Part shown: positions 25,776 through 34,792 of the stretch, piece after piece
How positions within the stretch are numbered: position 1 is the first letter of the stretch
Layout: every line of letters starts with the position of its first letter
Source of the DNA: Exiguobacterium undae DSM 14481
GTDB taxonomy: Bacteria > Bacillota > Bacilli > Exiguobacteriales > Exiguobacteriaceae
Length of the DNA: 64,000 bases
NCBI RefSeq assembly: GCF_000620805.1
Contig: NZ_KK211187.1
Coordinates: 2,915,389 to 2,979,388, forward strand
Direction of reading: 5' to 3'
Position numbers and translations under genes: made by a program
Notes under the pieces: generated by a model
Told to the model about the DNA's origin: nothing
Seen by the model: only the letters and a program-made list of their open reading frames with translations
Database searches by the model: none

Positions 25776-26303
25776 TTATCGTCTCAGCGTCTCCAGCTGG
25801 TCACGTGTGACACGACGAATCGTCGGTAAGCGATGACACTCAAGGGAAGTCAGCTCTTCGTGGGCGGGAGGATTCAGCTCTTCCAACTGCACTAAGGCCT
25901 GATCATACAGCGTTTGCGCACCGCGTCCAAACAAGATGACCCGCTCGAGTGACGAACATCTTGAGCGGATGGCCCGCAATTGTTTGGCCAGCTCCCGAAC
26001 GCGCTCCGAAATTTCTTCTTCAATTTCCGGCGTTGGTTTCCGATTTTGAAAAATCGGCTTAAATCGGACATCATCACGTAACAATGTCAGCATCCCGTAT
26101 CGTTTCGCTTCCTCGTTGCCGACAAGTACAGCCAGTTCCTTGTCCGTCACGAGCCGTCCAAACGGAATGTTTTGTCCGAACAACACTTCCGCGACCTCGA
26201 GACCTTTTGCCCCTGACAGGGGGTACGTATCATCTTCTGGTAAAGCGCGGTCAAAAATCAGTAGCGTATGGATTTTTTTACGAATCACCGGTTCCATCTC
26301 CAT
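25776..26303 (-). CDS. Unrecognised soluble protein (possible DNA-glycosylase-like fold)
   Basis: 175 residues, ATG at 26303 after GAGGTGAAGG. I do not recognise the family. Visible features are an N-terminal segment KKIHTLLIFDRALPEDDTYP, a central NRKPTPEIEEEISERVRELA helix, and SLERVILFGRGAQTLYDQAL followed by HEELTSLECHRLP. The last pair weakly resembles the strand-GxxA plus H.. C-terminal layout of uracil-DNA-glycosylase-like proteins, but the catalytic motifs are not clear. It sits between ywhD and the divergent tautomerase gene, where B. subtilis has the peptidase ywhC; it is not a peptidase. Confidence 0.6.
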   Translation of the reverse strand: MEMEPVIRKKIHTLLIFDRALPEDDTYPLSGAKGLEVAEVLFGQNIPFGRLVTDKELAVLVGNEEAKRYGMLTLLRDDVRFKPIFQNRKPTPEIEEEISERVRELAKQLRAIRSRCSSLERVILFGRGAQTLYDQALVQLEELNPPAHEELTSLECHRLPTIRRVTRDQLETLRR

Positions 26304-26471
26304 GCCTTCACCTCATCCTCATCATTTGTTAGTGTAAGTACTTCTTGCTTACGACAGGCTACTCCTGTCTTATACCCTTCTTTTTCGATTTCCATGTGCG
26401 GTTTGACGCAACCCGGGTGACGTACGGTATACTGATGGCGTGTTGAACTTATGCCAGAAGGAGGAATAGAA

Positions 26472-26657
26472 ATGCCTTACGTTACAGTCAAAATGTTAGC
26501 CGGACGCACGGTTGAACAAAAACGTGCTTTGATCGAAAAAGTCACGGCAGCTGTGTCTGAGTCAGTTGATGCACCAAAAGAAAACGTTACTGTCTTCATC
26601 GAAGAGATGGAGAAAACCGATTATGGTCAAGCTGGCGTGATGTTCGCTGATAAATAA
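26472..26657 (+). CDS. ywhB: 4-oxalocrotonate tautomerase family protein (YwhB)
   Basis: 61 residues from the ATG at 26472, right after AAGGAGGAATAGAA. Removal of Met exposes the catalytic Pro (MPYVTVKMLAGRTVEQKRAL). Length and spacing match the 4-OT family, which tautomerises 2-hydroxymuconate-type dienols as a hexamer; YwhB has weak promiscuous activity and an unclear physiological role. An in-frame earlier start at 26451 has no ribosome binding site. Confidence 0.92.
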   Translation: MPYVTVKMLAGRTVEQKRALIEKVTAAVSESVDAPKENVTVFIEEMEKTDYGQAGVMFADK

Positions 26658-26665
26658 ACACTTTT

Positions 26666-26701
26666 CAGGAGGAACGATTCTACCGTATCGTTCCTCCTGT
26701 T
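26666..26701 (+). terminator. Terminator of ywhB
   Basis: Perfect arms CAGGAGGAACGAT (26666-26678) and ATCGTTCCTCCTG (26687-26699). The T-run behind it is weak, so read-through into the next gene is possible. Confidence 0.7.
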
Positions 26702-26733
26702 CCATATACTTACCGGAGAAAGGATGAATTATC

Positions 26734-27363
26734 ATGGCAACATTCAGCTTACTCGGCGCTACCGGGAGAACGGGACGACCATTACTCGACTTACTGCTGC
26801 AAGAAGGACACGAGGTGCACGCACTCGTTCGTTCTGAGCAACACGGTTTGCCTGACCATCCCCATCTGACAGTCATCCAGGGTGATGCCACCGACGTCGA
26901 TGATCTCGAACGTGTGGTTCAAGGAACTTCGGCTGTCTTCAGCTGTCTCGGAACCGATCAAAAACAAATTCTTTCAGTAGCGATTCCCCACCTCGTCACA
27001 AAAATGAAAGAACAACAGATCGACCGCATCGTTTTTGTCGGCACGGCCGGCATTCTGGATGCTTCCGATGAACCCGGCAAGTACCGGTTCCAGTCGAGCG
27101 AATCCCGTCGTCGTTCGACTGTCGCGGCCGAAGATCATCTGAAAGCGTATCTGACGCTGAAAGATGCCGACGTCGATTACACCGTCATCTGCCCGACACA
27201 ACTCGTTGAAGAAGAGGCGATCGAGGACGTATTGATTGAATCCAACCGTTTTACGCAAGATACCGGTCCGATTCCACGGATTAATGTCGCCCGCTTTGCG
27301 TATGAAGTCTATACGGAAGATCTTTTCCACCGGGAACGGGTCGGGATTGCTTCGCGCGGTTAA
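26734..27363 (+). CDS. NAD(P)-binding NmrA/YwnB-like protein
   Basis: 209 residues. It begins with the atypical-SDR dinucleotide motif LLGATGRTGRPLLDLLLQEG, then VIQGDATDVDDLERVV, and FVGTAGILD in the middle. This is the NmrA-like/NAD(P)H-binding family, close to YwnB or flavin-reductase-like proteins. The Tyr-x3-Lys pair of classical SDRs is not present in the expected place, as is normal for this group. A cytosolic redox-sensing or reductase role is possible. GGAGAAAGGATG precedes the start. Confidence 0.82.
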   Translation: MATFSLLGATGRTGRPLLDLLLQEGHEVHALVRSEQHGLPDHPHLTVIQGDATDVDDLERVVQGTSAVFSCLGTDQKQILSVAIPHLVTKMKEQQIDRIVFVGTAGILDASDEPGKYRFQSSESRRRSTVAAEDHLKAYLTLKDADVDYTVICPTQLVEEEAIEDVLIESNRFTQDTGPIPRINVARFAYEVYTEDLFHRERVGIASRG

Positions 27364-27381
27364 AGCAATGAATATGAACAA

Positions 27382-27424
27382 CAAAAAAAAGAAGGACCTG
27401 ATTTTAAAAATCAGGTCCTTCTTT
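27382..27424. terminator. Bidirectional terminator between the NmrA-like gene and nupC
   Basis: Perfect arms GAAGGACCTGATTTT (27391-27405) and AAAATCAGGTCCTTC (27407-27421), with A8 before and T3 after. Confidence 0.92.
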
Positions 27425-27457
27425 GATTGAGCGACCGGATCGTCACCCCAATTTAAA

Positions 27458-28636
27458 TTACAGTAACACGCTGACGACGATTGCCGTCAAGACGCTGACC
27501 AGTGTTGCTCCGTAGAGTAATTTCAGACCAAAGCTTGCTGCGACACTACCTTGACGATCGTCAAGTCCTTTGACCGCACCAGCAATGATTCCGATTGAAG
27601 AGAAGTTCGCGAACGAAATCAAGAAGACGGAAACGATTCCGAGTGTCCGCTCTGAGAATTCTTTTGCGTATTCAGGCAAGCTGAGCATCGCGACGAATTC
27701 GTTTGTGATCAATTTCGTTGCCATGATACTACCTGCACTGACCGCTTCGGCCCATGGAATCCCCATGATGAAGGCGAACGGTGCGAAGATGTAACCAAGG
27801 ATGTCTTGGAATGAGATGCCGAGTACCATCAAGAAGATGTCATTGACCATTCCGATCAAGGCATTGTATCCGATCAACATCGCTCCGACGATGATCGCAA
27901 CTTTGAATCCGTCCATGATGTATTCGCCGAGCATTTCGAAGAACGTTTGTTTTTCTTCAACGATTTCCAAAATATCTTCTTTTGGATCAACCGTATACGG
28001 ATTGATGATCGAAACGATCATGAATCCACCAAACAGGTTCAAGACGATGGCTGTGACGACATATTTCGGTTCAACCATTGTCATGTACGCTCCGACGATT
28101 GACATCGACACCGTCGACATCGCGGACGCACATAACGTATACAGACGGTTCGGCGGTAATTTACCGATTTGTTTTTTAACCGTGATGAAAACTTCTGACT
28201 GACCGATTGCAGCTGACGCTACGGCATTGTATGACTCAAGTTGTCCCATGCCGTTGATTTTTGAAAGGACTAAACCGATCCCACGCATGAGGAGCGGTAA
28301 AATTTTCGTGAACTGTAAAATCCCGATCAAAGCCGAGATGAAAACGATTGGTAACAGGACGTTGATGAAGAATGGTTGCGACCCTTCGTTCGCTAATCCG
28401 CCGAAGACGAAGTTGATACCGATTGCTGCATAACTGAGCAATTTATCAAAGACTTGGGCGATCCCTTTAATGATGATAAAACCGAACGACGTATTCAACA
28501 GGATGAATCCAAGAACAAGCTGAAGCACTAGCATGACCGCAAGCGGTTTCAATTTGATGCCTTTACGGTTGCTACTGACAAGGAATGCCAAGCCGAACAC
28601 GACGACAAGTCCAAGTATTGCGATTAAATATTTCAC
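27458..28636 (-). CDS. nupC: NupC-type concentrative nucleoside transporter
   Basis: 392 residues, GTG start after GAGGG. The protein is strongly hydrophobic. The CNT signatures are LGQSE-like AAIGQSEVFITVK in the substrate re-entrant loop and ATKLITNEFVAM in the second one, followed by GIVSVFLISFANFSSIGIIAG. It imports nucleosides with H+ or Na+. A gene for purine salvage (xpt-pbuX) lies elsewhere in the window but is not linked. A palindrome GTACTTATGTAC lies upstream near 28675. Confidence 0.93.
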   Translation of the reverse strand: MKYLIAILGLVVVFGLAFLVSSNRKGIKLKPLAVMLVLQLVLGFILLNTSFGFIIIKGIAQVFDKLLSYAAIGINFVFGGLANEGSQPFFINVLLPIVFISALIGILQFTKILPLLMRGIGLVLSKINGMGQLESYNAVASAAIGQSEVFITVKKQIGKLPPNRLYTLCASAMSTVSMSIVGAYMTMVEPKYVVTAIVLNLFGGFMIVSIINPYTVDPKEDILEIVEEKQTFFEMLGEYIMDGFKVAIIVGAMLIGYNALIGMVNDIFLMVLGISFQDILGYIFAPFAFIMGIPWAEAVSAGSIMATKLITNEFVAMLSLPEYAKEFSERTLGIVSVFLISFANFSSIGIIAGAVKGLDDRQGSVAASFGLKLLYGATLVSVLTAIVVSVLL

Positions 28637-28760
28637 GAACTATCCCTCAATCCATAGTGTATTTTATCAGTTGTACATAAGTACGAGGTCTGACGTTCAA
28701 TCTCTTTCCCAAGTACTAGAATAATCAACATTCGGAAGAACTGCAAGGGGTAAAGTTCAT

Positions 28761-29612
28761 TTAGTAACCGCTTTCGTCATTTTCATAAACTTTCAATACA
28801 ATGTTTTCCATCCGTTCCCGAACATTGGCCTGACTGATGTTCGCCTTCCCATATGCTTTCCAACCGGGATACACATCGATTGTCTCAGGTTCAAAATCAA
28901 AAACAGCCGTTAGATCCCACTTTCGGTCATACGAAAATCCGCTCAATTCGATATATTCAGCTAAAAATTGCTCTGCTGCCTCGAGTGATTCGAGCAGCGC
29001 CAGATTTAATCGGCAATGGGCGACGTCGACTTCGATCGGACCCACACAGGCATTGATCCAATCGACTACGTTATACTTTTCAGCTGATTCGTATAACACA
29101 TTGACCGGATGGAAATCACGGTGAATGAACCGGATCTGCCGACTCTCTGCCGGCGGTTCTGCTACAGCTCGTTGCCATACTTCAGTTTGTTTCGCCCAAG
29201 ACGGAACCATTCGTTGCGTCGCATACGGAGCATACTGATACCGGCGTTCCGGGACCGGCAGTTGATGAATCCTCACTAACGTCTTCGCCAGTTGTCTGAG
29301 ATAGGACTGATCGAGCGGCTCGAGTCGAATGGTTCCCGGCAGATGCGTCATTTGGATCCATGGCGGAATGTCGCCCTCCTGCGTCAATTGATAATTCTCA
29401 ACATCCGGTCCAAGATGACCTGCGGCCTGTAACGCAAAAACCTCGTGCGCGACGAGGTCCGGTTCCTGCTTGAGCCATGCAGCGTTTGTATGAATTCGAA
29501 AGACACTCTCCCCCGCTCGAAACACATGCGAGGAAGTGGCGCCTTTTAACGGTTCAATCAGTTCTTGCTCCAACCCGACACGTCGTAAAATGGTCGCGAT
29601 GATGTCGTTCAT
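28761..29612 (-). CDS. Aminoglycoside phosphotransferase-fold kinase
   Basis: 283 residues with the APH/choline-kinase fold. The catalytic loop FIHRDFHPVNVLY (Asp as base) and the metal motif VVDWINACVGP are intact. The N-terminal SSHVFRAGESVFRIHTN contains a degenerate ATP-binding region. The substrate is unknown; such proteins phosphorylate small alcohols or antibiotics. Its start overlaps the end of ywfO by four bases, so it is translationally coupled to that HD phosphohydrolase. Confidence 0.85.
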   Translation of the reverse strand: MNDIIATILRRVGLEQELIEPLKGATSSHVFRAGESVFRIHTNAAWLKQEPDLVAHEVFALQAAGHLGPDVENYQLTQEGDIPPWIQMTHLPGTIRLEPLDQSYLRQLAKTLVRIHQLPVPERRYQYAPYATQRMVPSWAKQTEVWQRAVAEPPAESRQIRFIHRDFHPVNVLYESAEKYNVVDWINACVGPIEVDVAHCRLNLALLESLEAAEQFLAEYIELSGFSYDRKWDLTAVFDFEPETIDVYPGWKAYGKANISQANVRERMENIVLKVYENDESGY

Positions 29613-30913
29613 GACTCTTCTCCAAGTAACAATTGGTCGATTTGCATCTTCTCATTCGCAAATTCGCGTAAGTCGTGCAAGATTTCTTGGGGGTAAAACA
29701 GCTTCTCGTCCGTCTGACGCGAATTGGCAATCGCTTGAACAAGAGGCGAGACTTGAGAAATCTCTTTCATCTGACCGCTTTTCATCTGGAGCATGATCGG
29801 TTGTTTGCTGATTTCTCCATTGTCCCCGTACAAGTCATACGGCAGGCGGCTGAGCTTGTCTTCGAGCAGATAATAGGTTGGATCAAGACCAATCTGTTCA
29901 AATAAGGAACAGAGTTTTTTATGAACACGCGCCCGTTTATCAGCCGGGTAATCGACATATTTAAATAATTTCCGGTCGACGAACCGACGTGCCAGATCGC
30001 TTAATACCACGTCTTCCTCCTCCGCCCACTGTTGGAAGTAGAAGTAGACGATTGTCTCGTCGAGCGCCAAATAGTTTTTTAAGGACATCTGTTGTGTAAA
30101 GAGTGGACTTAAATGAATCGGATCAATCGCAAATTCGTAATCGCCCGTATACAGTTCTTTGGCCCGTTCCAGAATCGCTTTTAATAAATAATCACTCGAT
30201 CGCGTGACGGGATGGAGATAGACTTGCCAGTACATCTGATAACGCCGCATGATGTAATCTTCGATCGAGTGCATGCCGGACTGCTTGACGACCATCTGAT
30301 TCGGTGCCGGACGCAGGACACGCAGCATCCGTTCGAGGTCAAACTTCCCGTAACTGACACCGGCGAAGTGCGCATCCCGCAACAGGTAGTCCATCCGATC
30401 GACATCGAGCTGGGAACTGATCATCGTCACGAGCAATTGGTTCGGGTGGGTTTTATTGATGATCGACGCCACTTCTTCCGCAAACCCTTCACCGACTTGA
30501 TCCAAAACCTGCTTGATTTCTGTATCCCCCAAGATGATCCGTTCCGTCCATTCCTCATGATCGACGCCAAAGACGTTCTCAAAGGCATGGGAAAAGGGTC
30601 CATGTCCAACGTCGTGCAGCAGTGCCGCGACAAGCGTCAATTCACGGTACTGATCGTCCCAATCAGCCCGACCGTTAAAGACGTCAATCAATTGCCGCGT
30701 AATCTCATATACGCCGAGCGAATGGTGGAAACGGGTGTGCTCGGCCCCATGGAACGTCAAAAACGATGTTCCGAGTTGTTTGATCCGGCGCAAGCGCTGA
30801 AATTCCTTTGTTCCAATCAATTGCCAGATCAATTGGTCACTGACGTAGATGTAACGATGAACGGGATCCTTAAATACCTTTGTTTCTTTTAATTGCCCCA
30901 GTGACTGATACAT
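29609..30913 (-). CDS. ywfO: HD-domain phosphohydrolase YwfO
   Basis: 434 residues, a dNTPase/SAMHD-type HD protein. Metal-binding motifs are TRFHHSLGVYEITR, LLHDVGHGPFSHAFENVFG and SQLDVDRMDYLLRDA, each complete. Length and order match YwfO. Family members hydrolyse (d)NTPs or (p)ppGpp-like nucleotides; YwfO's substrate is not settled here. AAGGAGAG lies before the ATG. It is the first gene of a two-gene unit with the APH-fold kinase. Confidence 0.92.
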   Translation of the reverse strand: MYQSLGQLKETKVFKDPVHRYIYVSDQLIWQLIGTKEFQRLRRIKQLGTSFLTFHGAEHTRFHHSLGVYEITRQLIDVFNGRADWDDQYRELTLVAALLHDVGHGPFSHAFENVFGVDHEEWTERIILGDTEIKQVLDQVGEGFAEEVASIINKTHPNQLLVTMISSQLDVDRMDYLLRDAHFAGVSYGKFDLERMLRVLRPAPNQMVVKQSGMHSIEDYIMRRYQMYWQVYLHPVTRSSDYLLKAILERAKELYTGDYEFAIDPIHLSPLFTQQMSLKNYLALDETIVYFYFQQWAEEEDVVLSDLARRFVDRKLFKYVDYPADKRARVHKKLCSLFEQIGLDPTYYLLEDKLSRLPYDLYGDNGEISKQPIMLQMKSGQMKEISQVSPLVQAIANSRQTDEKLFYPQEILHDLREFANEKMQIDQLLLGEES

Positions 30914-31017
30914 ACGCTCTCTCCTTTAATGGTTCGTTCTCTATCGTTCTATTTCGGTCTGAAACGGTTTGTTCCTGTTCCTTCACTTGCTTCTTACAGA
31001 AAGTTTACATCGCCTTA

Positions 31018-31026
31018 TGCTATAAT
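31018..31026 (+). promoter_or_regulatory. Extended -10 promoter of lipL
   Basis: TGCTATAAT is a full extended -10 element, about 35 bases before the ATG. The -35 (TTTACA, 31004-31009) is too close to be a normal partner. Confidence 0.6.
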
Positions 31027-31060
31027 GATGTCGCAAATCCAGAAAAAAAGGAACGAGCCT

Positions 31061-31885
31061 ATGGGAATCGAACTCTTAAAACAAGAACATTATCGTATTT
31101 TTGATCAAACGTCACTCGGAAACGCCTTTCATGCGACACAATCGTTTGCGATGGACGATACATTATGCGCCTCCGTCGCTACAGAAGGTGCGGCCATCCG
31201 CTCGTGGGTCCACCACGAAACCGTTGTCCTCGGAATCCAAGATGCACGTCTTCCTCATCTCGATCAAGGAATTGACGTTTTGCATGCCCATGGTTTTCAA
31301 CCGGTCATCCGGAATTCCGGCGGCCTTGCCGTCGTCCTCGATGCCGGCGTCCTCAATGTCTCGCTTGTTCTTCCGGAACGCGGCGGGATTGATATCGACA
31401 GCGGATATGAAGCAATGCTCGCTCTTGTCCGCCGTATGTTCGCCGAAGAAACCGATGCGATCGTCGCCGGAGAGGTCGTTGGTTCGTATTGTCCCGGATC
31501 GTATGATTTATCGATTGCCGGTAAAAAGTTTGCCGGCATCTCACAACGACGTGTCCGCGGAGGCGTCGCTGTCCAAATTTATCTCTGCGTGAACGGCAGT
31601 GGCAGTGCCCGAGCGCAACTTGTCCGTGATTTTTACGCTGCCGCCTTACAAGGAGAAACAACTAAATTCGTGTATCCGACCGTCGTCCCGGAAACGATGG
31701 CTTCCCTTGAAGAGTTACTGCAGCTTCCGTTAACGGTCGAATCATGTCTCTTGCGTGTCTATCGCTCCTTGATGGAACTCGGCGCGACACTCACACCGTC
31801 CGTCTTGAGCGAAATCGAGAACGAACGCTTCGGTGTAAACCTGGGTCGGATGTTGGATCGAAATGAAAAAGTCCTAGGTGAATAA
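31061..31885 (+). CDS. lipL: Octanoyl-[GcvH]:protein N-octanoyltransferase LipL
   Basis: 274 residues from the ATG at 31061, after AAAAAGGAACG. Biotin/lipoate ligase fold: VIRNSGGLAVVLDAGVLNVS, then GSYCPGSYDLSIAGKKFAGI with Cys144 as the acyl-carrying nucleophile and the conserved Lys nearby. LipL moves octanoyl groups from GcvH to the E2 subunits of dehydrogenase complexes, completing lipoate assembly. An in-frame ORF extends to 30929 but has no ribosome binding site there. Confidence 0.92.
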   Translation: MGIELLKQEHYRIFDQTSLGNAFHATQSFAMDDTLCASVATEGAAIRSWVHHETVVLGIQDARLPHLDQGIDVLHAHGFQPVIRNSGGLAVVLDAGVLNVSLVLPERGGIDIDSGYEAMLALVRRMFAEETDAIVAGEVVGSYCPGSYDLSIAGKKFAGISQRRVRGGVAVQIYLCVNGSGSARAQLVRDFYAAALQGETTKFVYPTVVPETMASLEELLQLPLTVESCLLRVYRSLMELGATLTPSVLSEIENERFGVNLGRMLDRNEKVLGE

Positions 31886-31899
31886 AGGAGAGAACGAAC

Positions 31900-32748
31900 A
31901 TGATACGTTTTATTACAGACAGTGGTGCCGATGCACCAAAAGAATTACTGAATGCCTATGACTTTACCGTCATGCCGTTTGGCGTATTGATTGGAGAAGA
32001 TACGTTTTTTGACGGGGAATCCATTTCGCCGCTCGAACTCTACGCCAAAATGCGGGAAGGTGCCGCACCTAAAACGTTCCAAGTCGAGGTGTCACGGATG
32101 GTCGAGGTCTTTACGGCGCACTTTAAACAAGGTGACCCGTTTATCTATCTGGCGTTTTCCAGCGAACTGTCCGGTACTTACCAAACCGCGACGATGCTTG
32201 CAGCAGAACTCGCTGAAACCTATCCCGATGTCCCGTATGCGATCATCGACACAAAAACCGCTTCGACCGGTCAAGGACTGTTCGTCTTAGACGTCGCTGA
32301 ATATGCAAAGACGCATTCATTTGAGGAAACGAAGACCTATACGGAACAAAAAATCAGTACCGTCCGACACTTATTTACGGTCGAATCGCTCGAATACTTG
32401 ATGCGCGGCGGGCGTGTCTCGCGGGCAAGTGCCTTCATCGGCGGTTTGTTGTCGATTCTTCCGCTGTTGACGGTCGAAGACGGGAAACTGATCCCAAAAG
32501 AAAAGATCCGTGGTCAGAAAAAGGTCATGAACCGGATCGTCGAATGGATGGAAGAAGCACGTCCCGCCATCGACGGACACCGGATCATCATCGGTCACGG
32601 CGACTCGCTCGAACGGGCGGAACAATTAAAACAATTGATCGAAGCCCAGTTCTCTCCAAGTGAAGTCTTGATTACGATTGCCGGAGCGGCCATCGGTTCG
32701 CACACTGGACCGGGACTGCTTGTCATCGGCTATGATTTGCCGGCCTGA
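31900..32748 (+). CDS. DegV-family fatty-acid-binding protein
   Basis: 282 residues. DegV fold signatures are FITDSGADAPKELL at the start, FSSELSGTYQTA in the first third, IDTKTASTGQGL, LMRGGRVSRASAFIGGLLSI, and a terminal GAAIGSHTGPGLLVIGY. DegV/FakB proteins bind fatty acids, and some deliver them to the kinase FakA for phosphorylation. FakA is not in the window. It lies 14 bases after lipL, so the two probably share a transcript, both acting on acyl groups. Confidence 0.93.
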   Translation: MIRFITDSGADAPKELLNAYDFTVMPFGVLIGEDTFFDGESISPLELYAKMREGAAPKTFQVEVSRMVEVFTAHFKQGDPFIYLAFSSELSGTYQTATMLAAELAETYPDVPYAIIDTKTASTGQGLFVLDVAEYAKTHSFEETKTYTEQKISTVRHLFTVESLEYLMRGGRVSRASAFIGGLLSILPLLTVEDGKLIPKEKIRGQKKVMNRIVEWMEEARPAIDGHRIIIGHGDSLERAEQLKQLIEAQFSPSEVLITIAGAAIGSHTGPGLLVIGYDLPA

Positions 32749-32771
32749 CAGCCGCTTGATTTTATTCACAT

Positions 32772-32836
32772 TAAAAAAATCCGAATGATCCCCCTCTTCT
32801 TGATCAGGAAAGGTTGGATCATCCGGATTTTTTTAC
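32772..32836 (+). terminator. Terminator after lipL-degV
   Basis: Arms AATCCGAATGATCC (32779-32792) and GGATCATCCGGATT (32816-32829), with A-run and T-run flanks; it works in both directions. Confidence 0.88.
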
Positions 32837-32861
32837 TTTTAAAGCCTGTCATTTCACGGTT

Positions 32862-33272
32862 TCATCGTCTCGATGCATACGGTGTCCGCTCTGTTCCCGG
32901 TTCAAAAAGCCCGAGTACCAAAAAGCGGAACAACACATATACAAACAAGAGCAACGTCACCAGTTCAAAGAACAAATAGCCGACGTCTTGCAAGGACAGT
33001 CCTGTCCGGATTCCGTTCCACAAGTAGGGAAGATCTATCGTCAACAGACCGATCAGACCGGCAGCCAGCGCTTCCGCCCGCGTCAGCGGATGGCGAAGCG
33101 AATAGGAAACCCGCTTGACGTTAAAGATGTTCTGGATTCCGTCCTCTGATGTATAGCCTTTGTACAGCCCGAACGCCGCAGCGATTGCTACGAGGAAAAG
33201 TGTCGAAAGCGGGGCAACGAGATTTACGATGACCAGCAGGAACAGCACCGTCAAGACAACGTTCGGTTTCAT
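32862..33272 (-). CDS. Hypothetical membrane protein of the flotillin operon
   Basis: 136 residues with about four hydrophobic segments: VVLTVLFLLVIVNLVAPLST, STLFLVAIAAAFGLYKGY, ALAAGLIGLLTIDL and LFFELVTLLLFVYVLFRFLV. I do not recognise the family. Its ATG overlaps the floT stop by four bases, so it is translated with the flotillin. Position suggests a membrane partner or effector of the FloT/NfeD microdomain; that is inference only. Confidence 0.72.
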   Translation of the reverse strand: MKPNVVLTVLFLLVIVNLVAPLSTLFLVAIAAAFGLYKGYTSEDGIQNIFNVKRVSYSLRHPLTRAEALAAGLIGLLTIDLPYLWNGIRTGLSLQDVGYLFFELVTLLLFVYVLFRFLVLGLFEPGTERTPYASRR

Positions 33273-34792
33273 TCAGACTTCGTTCCCGACGCGACCGGTT
33301 CTCCTTGGTTCAAGTTGACCGTCAACGGTTTCGTTGTTCCTTTGCCCGAGAAGTTTTCGATCAAGTCTTTCACATCGATGCCGGATGACGCTTTGAGTGT
33401 TTCCTGCAACGATGCCATCAAGTCAGTGGCGTATCCGGTCACCCGGTTTGCTCCGCCACCTTCGCCGCTTCCCGTATCGACGACTGTAATCTTGTCGATG
33501 TTGCTGAGCGGTGTCGCCACTTGTTTCGCATATTCCGGCATCATCCGGACGACCATATCGAGAATCGCCGCTTGTCCAAACTGTTCGAACGCTTGAGCGA
33601 TTTTTTCTTTTGCTTCGGCTTCTGCAAGACCTTTCAGACGGATGATATCGGCTTCCGTTTCCCCTTGTGCCCGCTCCGCTTCCGCTTTGGCCAGACCATC
33701 AAGACGAATTCGTTCAGCGTCGGCTTTCGCGGACGCTTCAATCCGGTATTTCGTGGCATCGGCTTCCGCGTATTGTTTCGCCCGGTCGGCTTGTGCCGCC
33801 TGCTCGATCGAGTACCGGTCGGCGTCCGCCCGTTTTTTGACTTCCGCATCATATTGTTTCTCGCGACGGAGAATCTCACGTTCTTCCAGTTCGATTTGCT
33901 TCTGACGTTCGATGATTTTGATTTGCATTTGTTGTTCCGTGACTTCCTGTTGGGCACGCGCATTTTCGAGATCATACGCTTGGTCGGCTTTCGCTTTCGC
34001 GATGTCCTGCTCGCGGCGGTAATCGGCCATCTTCAGCTGATTTTCTTTTTCCGCTTCCGCAATTTCCGTCGCCCGTTCGAGCTCTGCTTTTTTGGCATCT
34101 TTTGAGGCTTCCGCCCGTTTGATCCGTGTTTCTTTTTCCGCATCAGCCGTCGCGATGTCTGCATCACGGCGAACCTGGGCAATCCGCGGTTTCCCGAGTG
34201 ACTCCAAATAGCCGTTTTTATCCCGGACATCTTTGATCGTAAACGATACGATGACCAGTCCCATCTTCGCTAAATCCTGAGACGCGACACGTTGGACTTC
34301 TTGCGAGAATTTATCGCGGTTCTTATAGATTTCTTCGACCGTCATCGAACCGAGGATCGAACGCAAATGACCTTCAAGGACTTCACGGGCTTCGCCTTCC
34401 CGGTCTTCCTTTGATTTACCGAGAAATTGTTCGGCTGCCGTCGCGATTTCAGAAATCGAGCTGCCGATTTTAATGATAGCCGTTCCGTCCGCCATGACCG
34501 GAACCCCTTGCTCCGTGTAGACTTCGGGCGTTGTCACTTCGAGTTTGCTCGACAGTAAACTGAGTGGTGATGCTTGTTGAAAGACCGGTAAGATGAAGGC
34601 TCCGCCGCCGCGAATGATCTTGACCCGGTTGCCGGATTCATCGGTGTTGACGGTCGGACTATTTCCGAGGTAACTCCCGGATACGATTAAGGCTTCTTCC
34701 GGTCCGACTGTCCGGTATTTTGTTACGAATAAAGCAATCAGCGCCAAAATCAGAGCGCCGGCAATGATGGCTACGATAATAATCGGATTCAT
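33269..34792 (-). CDS. floT: Flotillin FloT (YuaG)
   Basis: 507 residues from the ATG at 34792 (GAGGAG about eight bases upstream; longer starts lie inside nfeD). One N-terminal membrane segment (IIIVAIIAGALILALIALFV), then an SPFH/PHB domain (about 30-200), then a long Ala/Glu/Lys-rich coiled coil with repeated A-E-A blocks (about 200-400), and a C-terminal domain ending near NLNQGEPVASG. Flotillins scaffold membrane microdomains. It overlaps nfeD by four bases at one end and an unknown membrane protein at the other. Confidence 0.95.
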   Translation of the reverse strand: MNPIIIVAIIAGALILALIALFVTKYRTVGPEEALIVSGSYLGNSPTVNTDESGNRVKIIRGGGAFILPVFQQASPLSLLSSKLEVTTPEVYTEQGVPVMADGTAIIKIGSSISEIATAAEQFLGKSKEDREGEAREVLEGHLRSILGSMTVEEIYKNRDKFSQEVQRVASQDLAKMGLVIVSFTIKDVRDKNGYLESLGKPRIAQVRRDADIATADAEKETRIKRAEASKDAKKAELERATEIAEAEKENQLKMADYRREQDIAKAKADQAYDLENARAQQEVTEQQMQIKIIERQKQIELEEREILRREKQYDAEVKKRADADRYSIEQAAQADRAKQYAEADATKYRIEASAKADAERIRLDGLAKAEAERAQGETEADIIRLKGLAEAEAKEKIAQAFEQFGQAAILDMVVRMMPEYAKQVATPLSNIDKITVVDTGSGEGGGANRVTGYATDLMASLQETLKASSGIDVKDLIENFSGKGTTKPLTVNLNQGEPVASGTKSE

